DNA of 64,000 nucleotides, taken from the NCBI RefSeq assembly GCF_001651035.1, contig NZ_LXRG01000110.1:310001-374000 (forward strand). The letters run 5' to 3'. Below, one piece after another: positions 18,080 to 25,698 of the stretch (the first letter of the stretch is position 1; every line of letters begins with the position of its first letter). The notes under the pieces were generated by a model that saw only the letters and a list, made by a program, of their open reading frames with translations, was not told the origin of the DNA and did no database searches. The translations under genes and the position numbers were made by a program. The stretch is from Halomonas sp. ALS9. Its GTDB lineage: Bacteria; Pseudomonadota; Gammaproteobacteria; Pseudomonadales; Halomonadaceae.

Positions 18080-20173
18080 TTAAGCCGCTTGAGTTAGGTG
18101 TTCAATAAAATGCGAGGGCTGATCATGGTAAGTCAGGTCAAGCTGGTGCATCGCCCGTGTACAGGCCACGTAGAGTAAGTTGCGCTCCATATCCGTTGCG
18201 TAATGGGTGGCCGTTACCTCGGGCACAATCACACGGTCAAATTCCAAGCCCTTCGCCATATGGGCAGTACAGATAATAATGCCTTGCCCAAAAGCAGTGC
18301 TTTGCTCAGTGAGTAACTGTAGCTTATCGAATTGTCCTTCTAACGCTTTAAAAACGAGACTGGCCTGCTTTTGGGTTTTGCACACAATACCTAAGGTGTT
18401 ATGCGTTGAGGCTGTAAACTCATGGGCTAGTTGCTGAATGGCAGTGTGCGATTGCTTACGCGATGAGCAGCGGTGAATGGCAGGCGGTTTGCCATGGCGC
18501 TCGATCGGTTCTAGATCGGGGTTATAGGCGATATGCTGGGCGAAGCGGGTTATTTCGATACTGGAGCGGTAACTTTTATTCAGCGTCACGTACATGGACT
18601 GACGCAGCACCTGGCGTATCTGCTCGGCTTTCGAGGCGCTATAGGGGTTAACCGATTGGTAGCTATCGCCTAGCACGGTTTTTTTGCAACGAAACAGCTG
18701 ACCAATCACCGCGTACTGGACTGGCGTATAGTCCTGCATTTCATCGATTAACAGATGCTTGGCATTCCGCCAGCGGGAGTGCACGCCCTCTAAGCGCATC
18801 TTTAGGTAGATCAGGGGGAAAACATCGGCGTACTCAAGGCGCCCCCGGGAAGCCGTTTTGAACAGTTCGGGTTTTCCCAGCCAAGTGTAAAACTCCTTAT
18901 AGGTCTCGCGCAGGGTTTTCTGTTTTAGCATACCCTTAATGGTGGCTTTTAACGTCTTGCGCTCGTCGGGCTCTAAATCATAGTTATACTGATTGCCTAT
19001 TTTTTGCTCTATTTCCCAGCTCACCTGCCTGAGTCGCTCATTGGTGGGTAGGTTGCGATGCTTTTTAAACACCTCCTCCAGTAACCAGCCAGGCACCAAT
19101 CGCCGTGCAATCCAAATATCTTCAGCCGTGAAACGCGTTGCCTCTACTTCGGCTGCATAACGATCGAGCTCCTTAAGGAATTCTGGTGAGGCTTTGAAAT
19201 ACAGGCGTGCTTTCATGGCCTCGTCATTCTTTTCCAGTAGTGCCGTGGTTTGCTCAAAGAATGTCTCAAACCGGTACTGACTGCTGAGAAGCTCATCGGC
19301 CAGGGTTTCCATACCCACCTGATTAACCGTCTCTTCCCCCAGTTCGGGTAGCACGTTGGCGATGTAGTCGGAAAATACTTGGTTGGGCGAGATAATCAAA
19401 ATATCTTCGGAGGTGAGCGTGTCTTTAAATCGATACAGCAGAAAAGCAATTCGATGTAGCGCAATCGAGGTTTTTCCGGAGCCTGCTACCCCTTGAATAA
19501 TCAAGGTATGGGCTTCGTCGTTACGGATAATCGCATTTTGATCACGCTGAATAGTGGCGACGATGTTCTTCATGGTGTCGTCAGAGGCTTGGCTCAGCGT
19601 GTCCTGAAGCACGTCATCGACCACATGCACATCGCTATCGATCATTAGCTCGATGTTGGCTTTTTTGATTCTGAATTGACGCTTAAGGGTGATGTGGCCA
19701 CTAATCTCCCCCTTTGGGCTCTGATAGCTGGCGGGCCCGGTTTCGTAATCGTAAAACAGTGATGCAATGGGTGCCCGCCAGTCATGTACACGGCTGTGAC
19801 CGGTCAAATCATCATAAAAGTGGTGAATGCCGATATAGATAGGCGTGGGAGCTGCGTCAGAAGTGCCTTGCCGGGAAAAATCGAAACGCCCAAAGTAGGG
19901 AGAATGCCTGAGTTTTTCGAGCTTATGGCGACGTGCCAGCGCATTATCGCCGGTCATCACCGCCTGCTCAATGGACTCGCGGGCGGAGATCTTCTCGATG
20001 TGATCCATTTCATCCCGGCTTGTCCATAAATACTCTTTCTGGGCCTGTATATCCTCTGCATAAGCCGCTAAGCGCTGATTAATTTCTTCTATGTTAAGGT
20101 CAATGCGTTCAAGGGTGTGCATTAATTGGCGGTGTTCGGCGTCGCGTTGGGAGGTCTCAGTTTTAGTATCCAT
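18080..20173 (-). CDS. HelD-like superfamily 1 helicase / RNA polymerase recycling factor
   Basis: A 697-residue protein of the UvrD/Rep superfamily. It starts with a coiled-coil N-terminal arm (about 10-70) as in HelD, which inserts into RNA polymerase to release stalled complexes. Walker A GVAGSGKT is at 228-235, and other SF1 motifs are visible: LLIDEMQDYTPVQY (Walker B), VLGDSYQSVNP, LNKSYRSS and AHMAKGLEFDRVIV. Best known in Gram-positive bacteria; the role in this organism is inferred from the family. The SD is weak. A hypothetical gene follows upstream on the same strand. Confidence 0.88.
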   Translation of the reverse strand: MDTKTETSQRDAEHRQLMHTLERIDLNIEEINQRLAAYAEDIQAQKEYLWTSRDEMDHIEKISARESIEQAVMTGDNALARRHKLEKLRHSPYFGRFDFSRQGTSDAAPTPIYIGIHHFYDDLTGHSRVHDWRAPIASLFYDYETGPASYQSPKGEISGHITLKRQFRIKKANIELMIDSDVHVVDDVLQDTLSQASDDTMKNIVATIQRDQNAIIRNDEAHTLIIQGVAGSGKTSIALHRIAFLLYRFKDTLTSEDILIISPNQVFSDYIANVLPELGEETVNQVGMETLADELLSSQYRFETFFEQTTALLEKNDEAMKARLYFKASPEFLKELDRYAAEVEATRFTAEDIWIARRLVPGWLLEEVFKKHRNLPTNERLRQVSWEIEQKIGNQYNYDLEPDERKTLKATIKGMLKQKTLRETYKEFYTWLGKPELFKTASRGRLEYADVFPLIYLKMRLEGVHSRWRNAKHLLIDEMQDYTPVQYAVIGQLFRCKKTVLGDSYQSVNPYSASKAEQIRQVLRQSMYVTLNKSYRSSIEITRFAQHIAYNPDLEPIERHGKPPAIHRCSSRKQSHTAIQQLAHEFTASTHNTLGIVCKTQKQASLVFKALEGQFDKLQLLTEQSTAFGQGIIICTAHMAKGLEFDRVIVPEVTATHYATDMERNLLYVACTRAMHQLDLTYHDQPSHFIEHLTQAA

Positions 20174-20234
20174 GGTGCCTGTTAAGTAAGAAAATAGTGA
20201 TGTTGTATCGGACTAGAAAGGCCGTTAGAAAAGC

Positions 20235-20468
20235 TTATTCATCCATGTAACGCCAAGCCTGCACGCCGCGTACCAAGGCGCGGTTGGTAACGCTCAAAAA
20301 CCGCCCGCGCTCTAAAATAGCCGATGTCACGCCAGCTCCATGGATATCGCGATAAACCACAAGCAGGGGTGCTTTGGCGTTGGTGGGTAAATAACTGTGC
20401 ACGCTAGTCCACTCAGTGGATGTTGTTAATTCGTCGATGTTGGGGATAAAGGCGTTTTGTACTTGCAT
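20235..20468 (-). CDS. Hypothetical protein, 77 residues
   Basis: No family recognised. The protein starts MQVQNAFIPNIDEL and ends RGVQAWRYMDE; it has no signal peptide or membrane segment and one central hydrophobic strand (APLLVVYRDIHG). The start at 20468 is backed by GGAG 5-6 nt upstream; a longer frame begins at 20504 without an SD and would run into the palindrome at 20501. It lies 61 bp upstream of the HelD-like gene on the same strand and could share its transcript. Codon use looks coding, but the call rests on SD and frame only. Confidence 0.55.
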   Translation of the reverse strand: MQVQNAFIPNIDELTTSTEWTSVHSYLPTNAKAPLLVVYRDIHGAGVTSAILERGRFLSVTNRALVRGVQAWRYMDE

Positions 20469-20784
20469 GGTCGCTCCACTCACAGGTCGTTTTGGCAAAG
20501 TCATTGCGTTTTGAAACGCAATGAATGCATAGCGTTGTCTGGATGGAGTAGCGCTAGGGTGGGGTAGGGCAGAAGCCGTTGTGTAACCGTGCCATTGAGT
20601 TGCCTCATGCAGTTACCAGCGACCTTAAGCAAAGGTATCTGGGGTAGGTTGAAGGGTCGACTCGTTAAAATTGACCGCTAGACAGGGCCGACGTTCATAA
20701 AGATGATTCTGTGCGCACGATGGGAGCTGTTCAGGTTGCCGCTGAGCCGTGATAGTTATGCTCGCGGCTCCCCGGCTTAAGTTG
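20469..20784. other. Intergenic region between hypothetical gene and cfa
   Basis: 316 bp. It holds the palindrome at 20501-20524, a partial match (12 of 13) to the shared 22-bp element at 20553-20565, and a weak stem (GAGCCG 20744-20749 with CGGCTC 20765-20770) without a T-run just past the cfa stop. No credible gene seen. Confidence 0.5.
20501..20536. promoter_or_regulatory. Palindrome with three GCGTT half-sites
   Basis: A perfect 24-bp palindrome (11-bp arms, 2-bp centre) spans 20501-20524 around GCGTTTTGAAACGC. A third half-site GCGTT sits at 20532-20536, forming a second inverted pair with AACGC at 20515-20519. It lies about 33 bp upstream of the small hypothetical gene, as expected for a repressor operator. 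Confidence 0.55.
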
Positions 20785-21942
20785 TTAGCTAATGCGGTTA
20801 TAGCCACCGACGACACCCTTTTTACTGAGCACAAACTGCCAAAGCTGTATTTCACGTGCACGAAATGCGCCAGCACAGCTCAGCAGGTAGTAACGCCACA
20901 TACGGTAAAAACGCTCGCTGAATTGGTCTTTAAACTGGGGCCAATTGGCTTCAAAGTTATCGTGCCAAGCCATCAGTGTGCGATCGTAATCCGCCCCGAA
21001 GTTGTGAACATCCTCCACCACAAACAGCGATTCCGCTGCGTTAGTCACTTGGCTCAGGGCTGGGAGTTCGCCATTGGGGAAGATATATTTATCAATCCAG
21101 GGGTCGGGGGAGGTGTGGCGCACATTTTTGCCAATGGTATGCAGTAAGAAGAGACCGTCATCTTTTAAACAGCGGTTAGCGACTTTCATGTACTCACGGT
21201 AGTTTTTACGGCCCACATGCTCAAACATGCCGACGCTGACAATGCGGTCAAACTGCTCTGTCTCATCGCGATAATCTTTTAACCGGAACTCAACGGGAAG
21301 CCCGCTCTGCATTAGCTGTTTGCCGTACTCGGTTTGCTCTTTTGAAATCGTCAGGCCCACGCACTCAACGCCGTAATGTTCGGCGGCGTAAGCCATAAAG
21401 CTGCCCCAACCACAGCCAATATCCAGCACGCGCATACCGGGTTTTAGTTCGAGCTTGCGGCAAATTAGATCAAGCTTTGCTTCCTGGGCTTCGTCGAGTG
21501 TCTTGGCATCTTTCCAGTAGCCGCAGGTATAGGTCATGCGCTTATCGAGCATGGCAGCGTAAAACTCGTTGCCAAGGTCGTAATGCGCTTCACCTACTTG
21601 AAACGCACGTTTAGCGGTTTGTAAGTTAACTAAACGTGTTTTTAGGTGGTGAAACACCAATTTGCTGTGATTGACCTGATCTGGCAGCCGTGCACGCATC
21701 AGTTTGAAAAAGAACTTGTCAAGCTGTGCAGCGTCCCAATCACCGTCCATATAACGCTCGCCGAGGCCGAGATTGCCTCTTGCTAAGGCGTCTTCTATCA
21801 CCCCATGGGCATTTAGCTGCATATCCCAGGGACGATCACCATTGATCTGAATATCTGCTTTTTCAAGCAGGCTAGCCACAAACCGCTGGGAGGAGGAGGT
21901 TTCGTCGAAGAATGCCGTATGGGGGATGGGTAAATTTTGCAA
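20785..21942 (-). CDS. cfa: Cyclopropane-fatty-acyl-phospholipid synthase (paralogue 1)
   Basis: A 385-residue enzyme that transfers a methylene group from S-adenosylmethionine to the double bond of membrane phospholipid acyl chains. The N-terminal lipid-binding part (about 1-130) precedes a Rossmann methyltransferase domain with VLDIGCGWGSF and the bicarbonate-binding region (GMFEHVG, LHTIG). It uses a TTG start at 21942 with AAGG upstream; an in-frame stop lies eight codons before it and the next ATG is codon 41, so TTG is the only reasonable start. It is divergent from a second, very similar cfa gene. Confidence 0.95.
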   Translation of the reverse strand: MQNLPIPHTAFFDETSSSQRFVASLLEKADIQINGDRPWDMQLNAHGVIEDALARGNLGLGERYMDGDWDAAQLDKFFFKLMRARLPDQVNHSKLVFHHLKTRLVNLQTAKRAFQVGEAHYDLGNEFYAAMLDKRMTYTCGYWKDAKTLDEAQEAKLDLICRKLELKPGMRVLDIGCGWGSFMAYAAEHYGVECVGLTISKEQTEYGKQLMQSGLPVEFRLKDYRDETEQFDRIVSVGMFEHVGRKNYREYMKVANRCLKDDGLFLLHTIGKNVRHTSPDPWIDKYIFPNGELPALSQVTNAAESLFVVEDVHNFGADYDRTLMAWHDNFEANWPQFKDQFSERFYRMWRYYLLSCAGAFRAREIQLWQFVLSKKGVVGGYNRIS

Positions 21943-22079
21943 TTCGATAGCCTTGTTTGAAGATTAAAAAAACTTACCAATCAAGGGGTAAGCGCTTTTA
22001 GTCTGAGTGGTCAAACAAAGCTTAGGGAGGGTCAGTAGTCATCATTGCCAGCACTTATTGCATTTGCCAATAAATAACT

Positions 22080-22115
22080 GATTGTTTTTCATGTGATTAG
22101 ACATGAGAAACAATC
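22080..22115. repeat. Long inverted repeat between cfa genes
   Basis: Arms of 15 bp (22080-22094 and 22101-22115) pair over their full length with one G-T position, and the loop is 6 nt (GATTAG). No T-run follows on either strand, so it is not a standard terminator. Operator or transcript-stability element are both possible. Confidence 0.6.
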
Positions 22116-22144
22116 AAGCGGAGTGCATAAATGTCAGGCAATCA

Positions 22145-22166
22145 GCTAGGGTGGAGTCATCAACCC
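22145..22166 (-). promoter_or_regulatory. Shared 22-bp element, copy B (upstream of cfa paralogue 1)
   Basis: Exact reverse complement of 15309-15330. On the minus strand it reads toward cfa paralogue 1, about 205 bp upstream of its start. Like copy A it keeps the GGGTnGA/TCnACCC dyad. Confidence 0.5.
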
Positions 22167-22528
22167 TGAGAGTAGGTGGGGCATGTTTTATGGTCCTGTT
22201 GATGTTCAATCGACAGCGAAAAATCTTCGCTAAAGAAGCCTGTTAGCCAGGAACCGCGACAATAATGTTAGCAGAATAAAGATCCGTTGGCACCCTGGGG
22301 TCGCTTAAGTATAGGTACCATAGTGGGTAACTATTTATGTGCTGGCAGTCCCTTACTGGGTAGCTAGCCAGGGGAAGCCAGCATGCCAGCGCTGCGTTAA
22401 AAGACATCGCTTAGAGCTTGTAGGGTGTCAGTCGTCTCCATCAAAAAATGCTTATATTGCAATGCGCTTCTATGCTGATAGACAGGTTGTGATCCATTCA
22501 CTCACAGGAATAGCGCGAGGAGCCTGCT

Positions 22529-23689
22529 GTGAACATGCCTATGTTGGAAAAACCACCTGTTGGCTTCGATGGAGCGTCGACTTCTCACCGGTTTGTTGCC
22601 GATTTGCTGGCCCAGGCCGATATTCAGCTCGACGGCAATCGCCCCTGGGATATGCAACTGAAAGCGCCTGGCGTTATCGATAGCGCCCTTTCGCGAGGTA
22701 ATCTTGGGCTTGGCGAAAGCTACATGAAGGGGGAGTGGGACGCTGAACGACTGGATGAACTATTCTATCGGTTAATGCGTGCTCGGCTTGGGCAGCGCAT
22801 CAAGCCTACCCAGTTGGTTTATCACTCGCTGCGGTCGCGTTTGCTGAATCGTCAAACGGCTAAGCGCGCCTGGGAAGTGGGCGAAAAGCATTACGATCTT
22901 GGTAATGACTTCTACGCTGCCATGCTAGACCAGCGCATGACCTATACCTGTGGCTACTGGAAACATGCTCAAACCTTGAACGAGGCCCAGGAAGCCAAAC
23001 TCGACTTGGTCTGCCGTAAATTGCAATTAAAGCCTGGCATGCAAGTGTTGGATATCGGCTGCGGCTGGGGGAGTTTTATGGCCTACGCTGCTGAGCATTA
23101 TGGTGTTGAGTGCGTGGGTCTGACGATCTCCAAAGAGCAAGCTGAGTTCGGACAGCGACTGATCAAAAAAGGGTTGCCGGTAGCGTTTCGCTTGCAGGAT
23201 TACCGTAATGAGAGCGAGCAGTTTGACCGTATCGTTAGTATCGGCATGTTCGAGCATGTGGGGCATAAAAACTACCGTGAATATATGAGCGTTGCTAACC
23301 GCTGCTTAAAAGATGAAGGGCTGTTTTTGCTGCATACCATCGGCAAGAACGTAAGCCACACGGTGACTGACCCCTGGATTGATAAGTATATTTTTCCCAA
23401 TGGTGAACTCCCCACTTTGGGGCAAATCACGGATGCCGCTGAAGCGCTGTTTGTGGTGGAGGATGTTCATAACTTTGGGGCCGACTATGACCGAACTCTA
23501 ATGGCTTGGCACCATAACTTTGAGAAGCATTGGCCGTCATTTAAAGCCCAGTATGGCGAGCGTTTTTATCGCATGTGGCGCTACTACTTGCTTATGTGCG
23601 CAGGGGCTTTCCGGGCCCGGGAGCTTCACCTTTGGCAGTTGGTGATGAGTAAGCAGGGTGTGCTGGGAGGATACACTCGCGTTAGCTAA
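22529..23689 (+). CDS. cfa: Cyclopropane-fatty-acyl-phospholipid synthase (paralogue 2)
   Basis: A 386-residue second Cfa, highly similar to paralogue 1 along its whole length, including VLDIGCGWGSFMAYAAEHYG and VEDVHNFGADYDRTLMAWH. All methyltransferase motifs look intact, so both copies are probably active. It uses a GTG start at 22529 with GAGGAG 6 nt upstream; the ATG at 22535 is less well spaced. The duplication suggests separate control, for example by growth phase and by salt or acid stress, but this is inference. Confidence 0.95.
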   Translation: MNMPMLEKPPVGFDGASTSHRFVADLLAQADIQLDGNRPWDMQLKAPGVIDSALSRGNLGLGESYMKGEWDAERLDELFYRLMRARLGQRIKPTQLVYHSLRSRLLNRQTAKRAWEVGEKHYDLGNDFYAAMLDQRMTYTCGYWKHAQTLNEAQEAKLDLVCRKLQLKPGMQVLDIGCGWGSFMAYAAEHYGVECVGLTISKEQAEFGQRLIKKGLPVAFRLQDYRNESEQFDRIVSIGMFEHVGHKNYREYMSVANRCLKDEGLFLLHTIGKNVSHTVTDPWIDKYIFPNGELPTLGQITDAAEALFVVEDVHNFGADYDRTLMAWHHNFEKHWPSFKAQYGERFYRMWRYYLLMCAGAFRARELHLWQLVMSKQGVLGGYTRVS

Positions 23690-23716
23690 TGGCTATTTAA
23701 CCTTAAGCTTTTCAAG

Positions 23717-24673
23717 CTAGGGTTTTGGCAGTAACTTACTGGGCACCCAGCGTAAGAACGCCACCATGCCAAATAGCTCAACCAATGATTGAAACACAAT
23801 CACCACGACAGCGGCCTGCCAGGCGCTAGGTAGCGTCAGGGCGATAGGCAGCATCACAAAAGAGTTACGCGTACCAAAACTAAACGCCAGGGTTCGGGCG
23901 CTAGTGGTTGGCAGTTTAAACAACTTGCCAAGCCCCTTACCCAATAGTGCTGCAAAGAGTAGAAAGCCGATAAAAATAAACACAACCTGAACTAATACCT
24001 GACTAAGTCCCAGCACTGTTTTAATTTGCGATGCAGCGATGATGAACACCACTAACGCCAATAAAGGTACCGGCAGTAACCCCAGTTTATGCACGCTACG
24101 TTCAACTGCTTTATGTCGTTGGGCGGCGTATTCCGTTAACCAGGCTAGCGCTAAGGGCGTAAGGATAAGCCCCGCAAAAGCGCGAAGCAGCTCGGTTGAA
24201 AGCGTTAACTGAAACCATTCACTGCCTAAAAACAGCCATAAATAAACCGGGAGTGCGATCATCTGCACCAGTAGCAGTAGCGGAGTGGCAGCAACCGCCC
24301 GAGCGGTATCCCCTTTGCCTAAATGCGTGAAAGTAATAAACCAATCGGTGCAGGGCACCAGCAAGACCAGTAAAACGCCAGCCAAGACAGGAGGGGAGAG
24401 CGGTAACCAAACTACTAAAAGCGCTAAAAAGGCTGGAATGGCGATAAAATTACCGACCATCAGCGCAGCCATAAAACGCTTATCTTTCATGCTCTGAGCA
24501 ATATGCAGCAGCGGAATTTGGGTAAACGTGACGTACAGTAATAGGCCAAGGAGCGGCCATAGTAGTTGCTGCAGCGTCGCAGATAGCGCTGGCAGCCCAC
24601 TACCCAGCGCGAGCCCCAGGCAGATAAAGCCCAGATAGATCCAAGACTGCTGCTGTTCTAACTGGTCGCGCAT
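23717..24673 (-). CDS. ACR3/BASS-superfamily permease
   Basis: A 318-residue inner-membrane protein with about ten hydrophobic segments, similar to the arsenite efflux/bile-acid symporter superfamily. Family-like segments are LVLLVPCTDWFITFTHLGKGD, with a cysteine in the position of the ACR3 substrate cysteine, and FSFGTRNSFVMLPIAL. Arsenite or an organic anion could be the substrate; there is no arsR or arsC gene nearby, so arsenic is not certain. Start at 24673 is chosen to fit the family and lies 20 bp after the crcB stop. No clear SD is visible, suggesting translation coupled to the crcB pair. Confidence 0.8.
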   Translation of the reverse strand: MRDQLEQQQSWIYLGFICLGLALGSGLPALSATLQQLLWPLLGLLLYVTFTQIPLLHIAQSMKDKRFMAALMVGNFIAIPAFLALLVVWLPLSPPVLAGVLLVLLVPCTDWFITFTHLGKGDTARAVAATPLLLLVQMIALPVYLWLFLGSEWFQLTLSTELLRAFAGLILTPLALAWLTEYAAQRHKAVERSVHKLGLLPVPLLALVVFIIAASQIKTVLGLSQVLVQVVFIFIGFLLFAALLGKGLGKLFKLPTTSARTLAFSFGTRNSFVMLPIALTLPSAWQAAVVVIVFQSLVELFGMVAFLRWVPSKLLPKP

Positions 24674-24693
24674 AAACGTTGCTTCATTGGAGG

Positions 24694-25089
24694 TTAAGCT
24701 TGCCGATGAGCAAGCGCGATACGCTCGCCGACGATAGCTGCTAGCAGCCATAAAGGTAAGCTGATTGCGATGTATATAAGCGCCATCCCCAACTGGTCTT
24801 GCGCTATAAAGTGCATGGTTTCTAAGCTAAACAGTGAAAAGGTAGTAAAACCGCCGCAAAACCCGGCCACCCAGAAGGGCTGCCAGCGAGTCATGCTGCT
24901 GTGAGGGCTGCGGCTAATCCTTGCTGCCAGCCAGCCAATCAGGCAAGAGCCCAGTACGTTAACGGCTAGCGTGCCCCAGGGAAAGGCCCCTCCAAGCGTT
25001 GCAAAAGCGCCAAGCGAGACACCGTAACGCAATACGCTGCCAAGTCCACTGCCCACTCCTACGGCTAAATAGGCTTTCCAGACGCTCAT
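24694..25089 (-). CDS. crcB: Fluoride channel CrcB/Fluc (second of the pair)
   Basis: A 131-residue protein with four membrane segments. Signatures are GSGLGSVLRYGVS near the N-terminus, PWGTLAVNVLGSCLIG and GFCGGFTTFSLFSLE, which contain the conserved Asn and the Phe/Thr residues that line the fluoride pore. GGAGG lies 7 nt before the ATG at 25089. The start overlaps the stop of the upstream crcB by 4 bp, so the two subunits are made together. Fluc channels are antiparallel dimers; paired genes often form heterodimers. Confidence 0.93.
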   Translation of the reverse strand: MSVWKAYLAVGVGSGLGSVLRYGVSLGAFATLGGAFPWGTLAVNVLGSCLIGWLAARISRSPHSSMTRWQPFWVAGFCGGFTTFSLFSLETMHFIAQDQLGMALIYIAISLPLWLLAAIVGERIALAHRQA

Positions 25090-25475
25090 AGGGAGCCTCC
25101 AGTGACCAGCCAGCCTAATGCTACCATGGCTAAACCGAGCAGCAGGGTAGCGCCCACATTGAGCCCCGCGCGCAGCGCTTGGCCGCTCTGCCATAGCTCA
25201 ATGGTTTGTAGGCTAAAAGAAGAAACCGTGGTGTAGCCCCCTAGCAGCCCGGCCACCATAAATAGCCAAATAAGCGAAGGTTGCTCGCTGGGTATGCCCT
25301 GGCTGCCTAATAAACAGCCTGCGATAAAGGCACCGCTGGCGTTAACGATTAGTGTTCCCCAAGGAAAGGCTTTACCGCACCAGCGCGCCATCAGGTTAGA
25401 AATGCCAAATCGCCCCATGCCACCGAGTGTGCCGCCCAACGCCACTAGCAGTACGCTTATTAAGCCATGCCCCAT
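25086..25475 (-). CDS. crcB: Fluoride channel CrcB/Fluc (first of the pair)
   Basis: A 129-residue four-helix membrane protein with GGTLGGMGRFGISN, PWGTLIVNASGAFIAG and GLLGGYTTVSSFSLQ, the Fluc signatures. Sequence clearly differs from its partner. AAGGGGG lies 5 nt upstream of the ATG at 25475. The first gene of a probable crcB-crcB-permease operon. No fluoride riboswitch is recognisable in the 220 bp upstream. Confidence 0.93.
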   Translation of the reverse strand: MGHGLISVLLVALGGTLGGMGRFGISNLMARWCGKAFPWGTLIVNASGAFIAGCLLGSQGIPSEQPSLIWLFMVAGLLGGYTTVSSFSLQTIELWQSGQALRAGLNVGATLLLGLAMVALGWLVTGGSL

Positions 25476-25498
25476 GCTCGCGCCCCCTTCGATCACTT

Positions 25499-25562
25499 AA
25501 TGAATAGGTCACTCAATGAATGAGTTACTCAGTTAATGGGCTGCTAAATTAATAGGCTGCTA
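25499..25562. repeat. 16-bp degenerate tandem repeat, four copies
   Basis: Four consecutive 16-bp units (25499, 25515, 25531, 25547). Units 1 and 2 resemble each other (AATGAATAGGTCACTC, AATGAATGAGTTACTC), as do units 3 and 4 (AGTTAATGGGCTGCTA, AATTAATAGGCTGCTA). Placed just upstream of the crcB operon, in its leader or promoter. Confidence 0.7.
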
Positions 25563-25574
25563 AGTGTAGCATGC

Positions 25575-25620
25575 ACGTTTTAGAGTGTCCGAACAGTACG
25601 AAAGAACGTTTTAGACTGTC
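25575..25620. promoter_or_regulatory. Direct repeat upstream of second universal stress gene
   Basis: ACGTTTTAGAGTGTC (25575-25589) and ACGTTTTAGACTGTC (25606-25620), 14 of 15 identical, start 31 bp apart, about three helical turns. Located 80-125 bp upstream of the universal stress gene and in the divergent crcB control region. Candidate activator sites. Confidence 0.45.
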
Positions 25621-25698
25621 GCTGGTCAATGAGTTCGTGTAGAAAAGGATGAGAATATAACAACAACGTTGATGCACCCGCTCAAGGAGAAGTAATTC

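Larger units (their letters stand above)
21943..22528. other. Regulatory region between two divergent cfa genes
   Basis: 586 bp with no convincing gene. It carries a 36-bp hairpin (22080-22115), the second copy of the 22-bp element (22145-22166) and a small stem AGCGAA/TTCGCT (22215-22231). Both cfa promoters must lie here. Confidence 0.6.

Noticed and set aside
22339..22683. Plus-strand frame overlapping the start of the second cfa gene
   Set aside because: Different frame from cfa, without SD or similarity; the GTG cfa start with GAGGAG is clearly better.
25476..25698. Fluoride riboswitch upstream of crcB
   Set aside because: I looked for the conserved core on the minus strand and saw none; the stretch is tandem and direct repeats. 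A covariance search could still overturn this.
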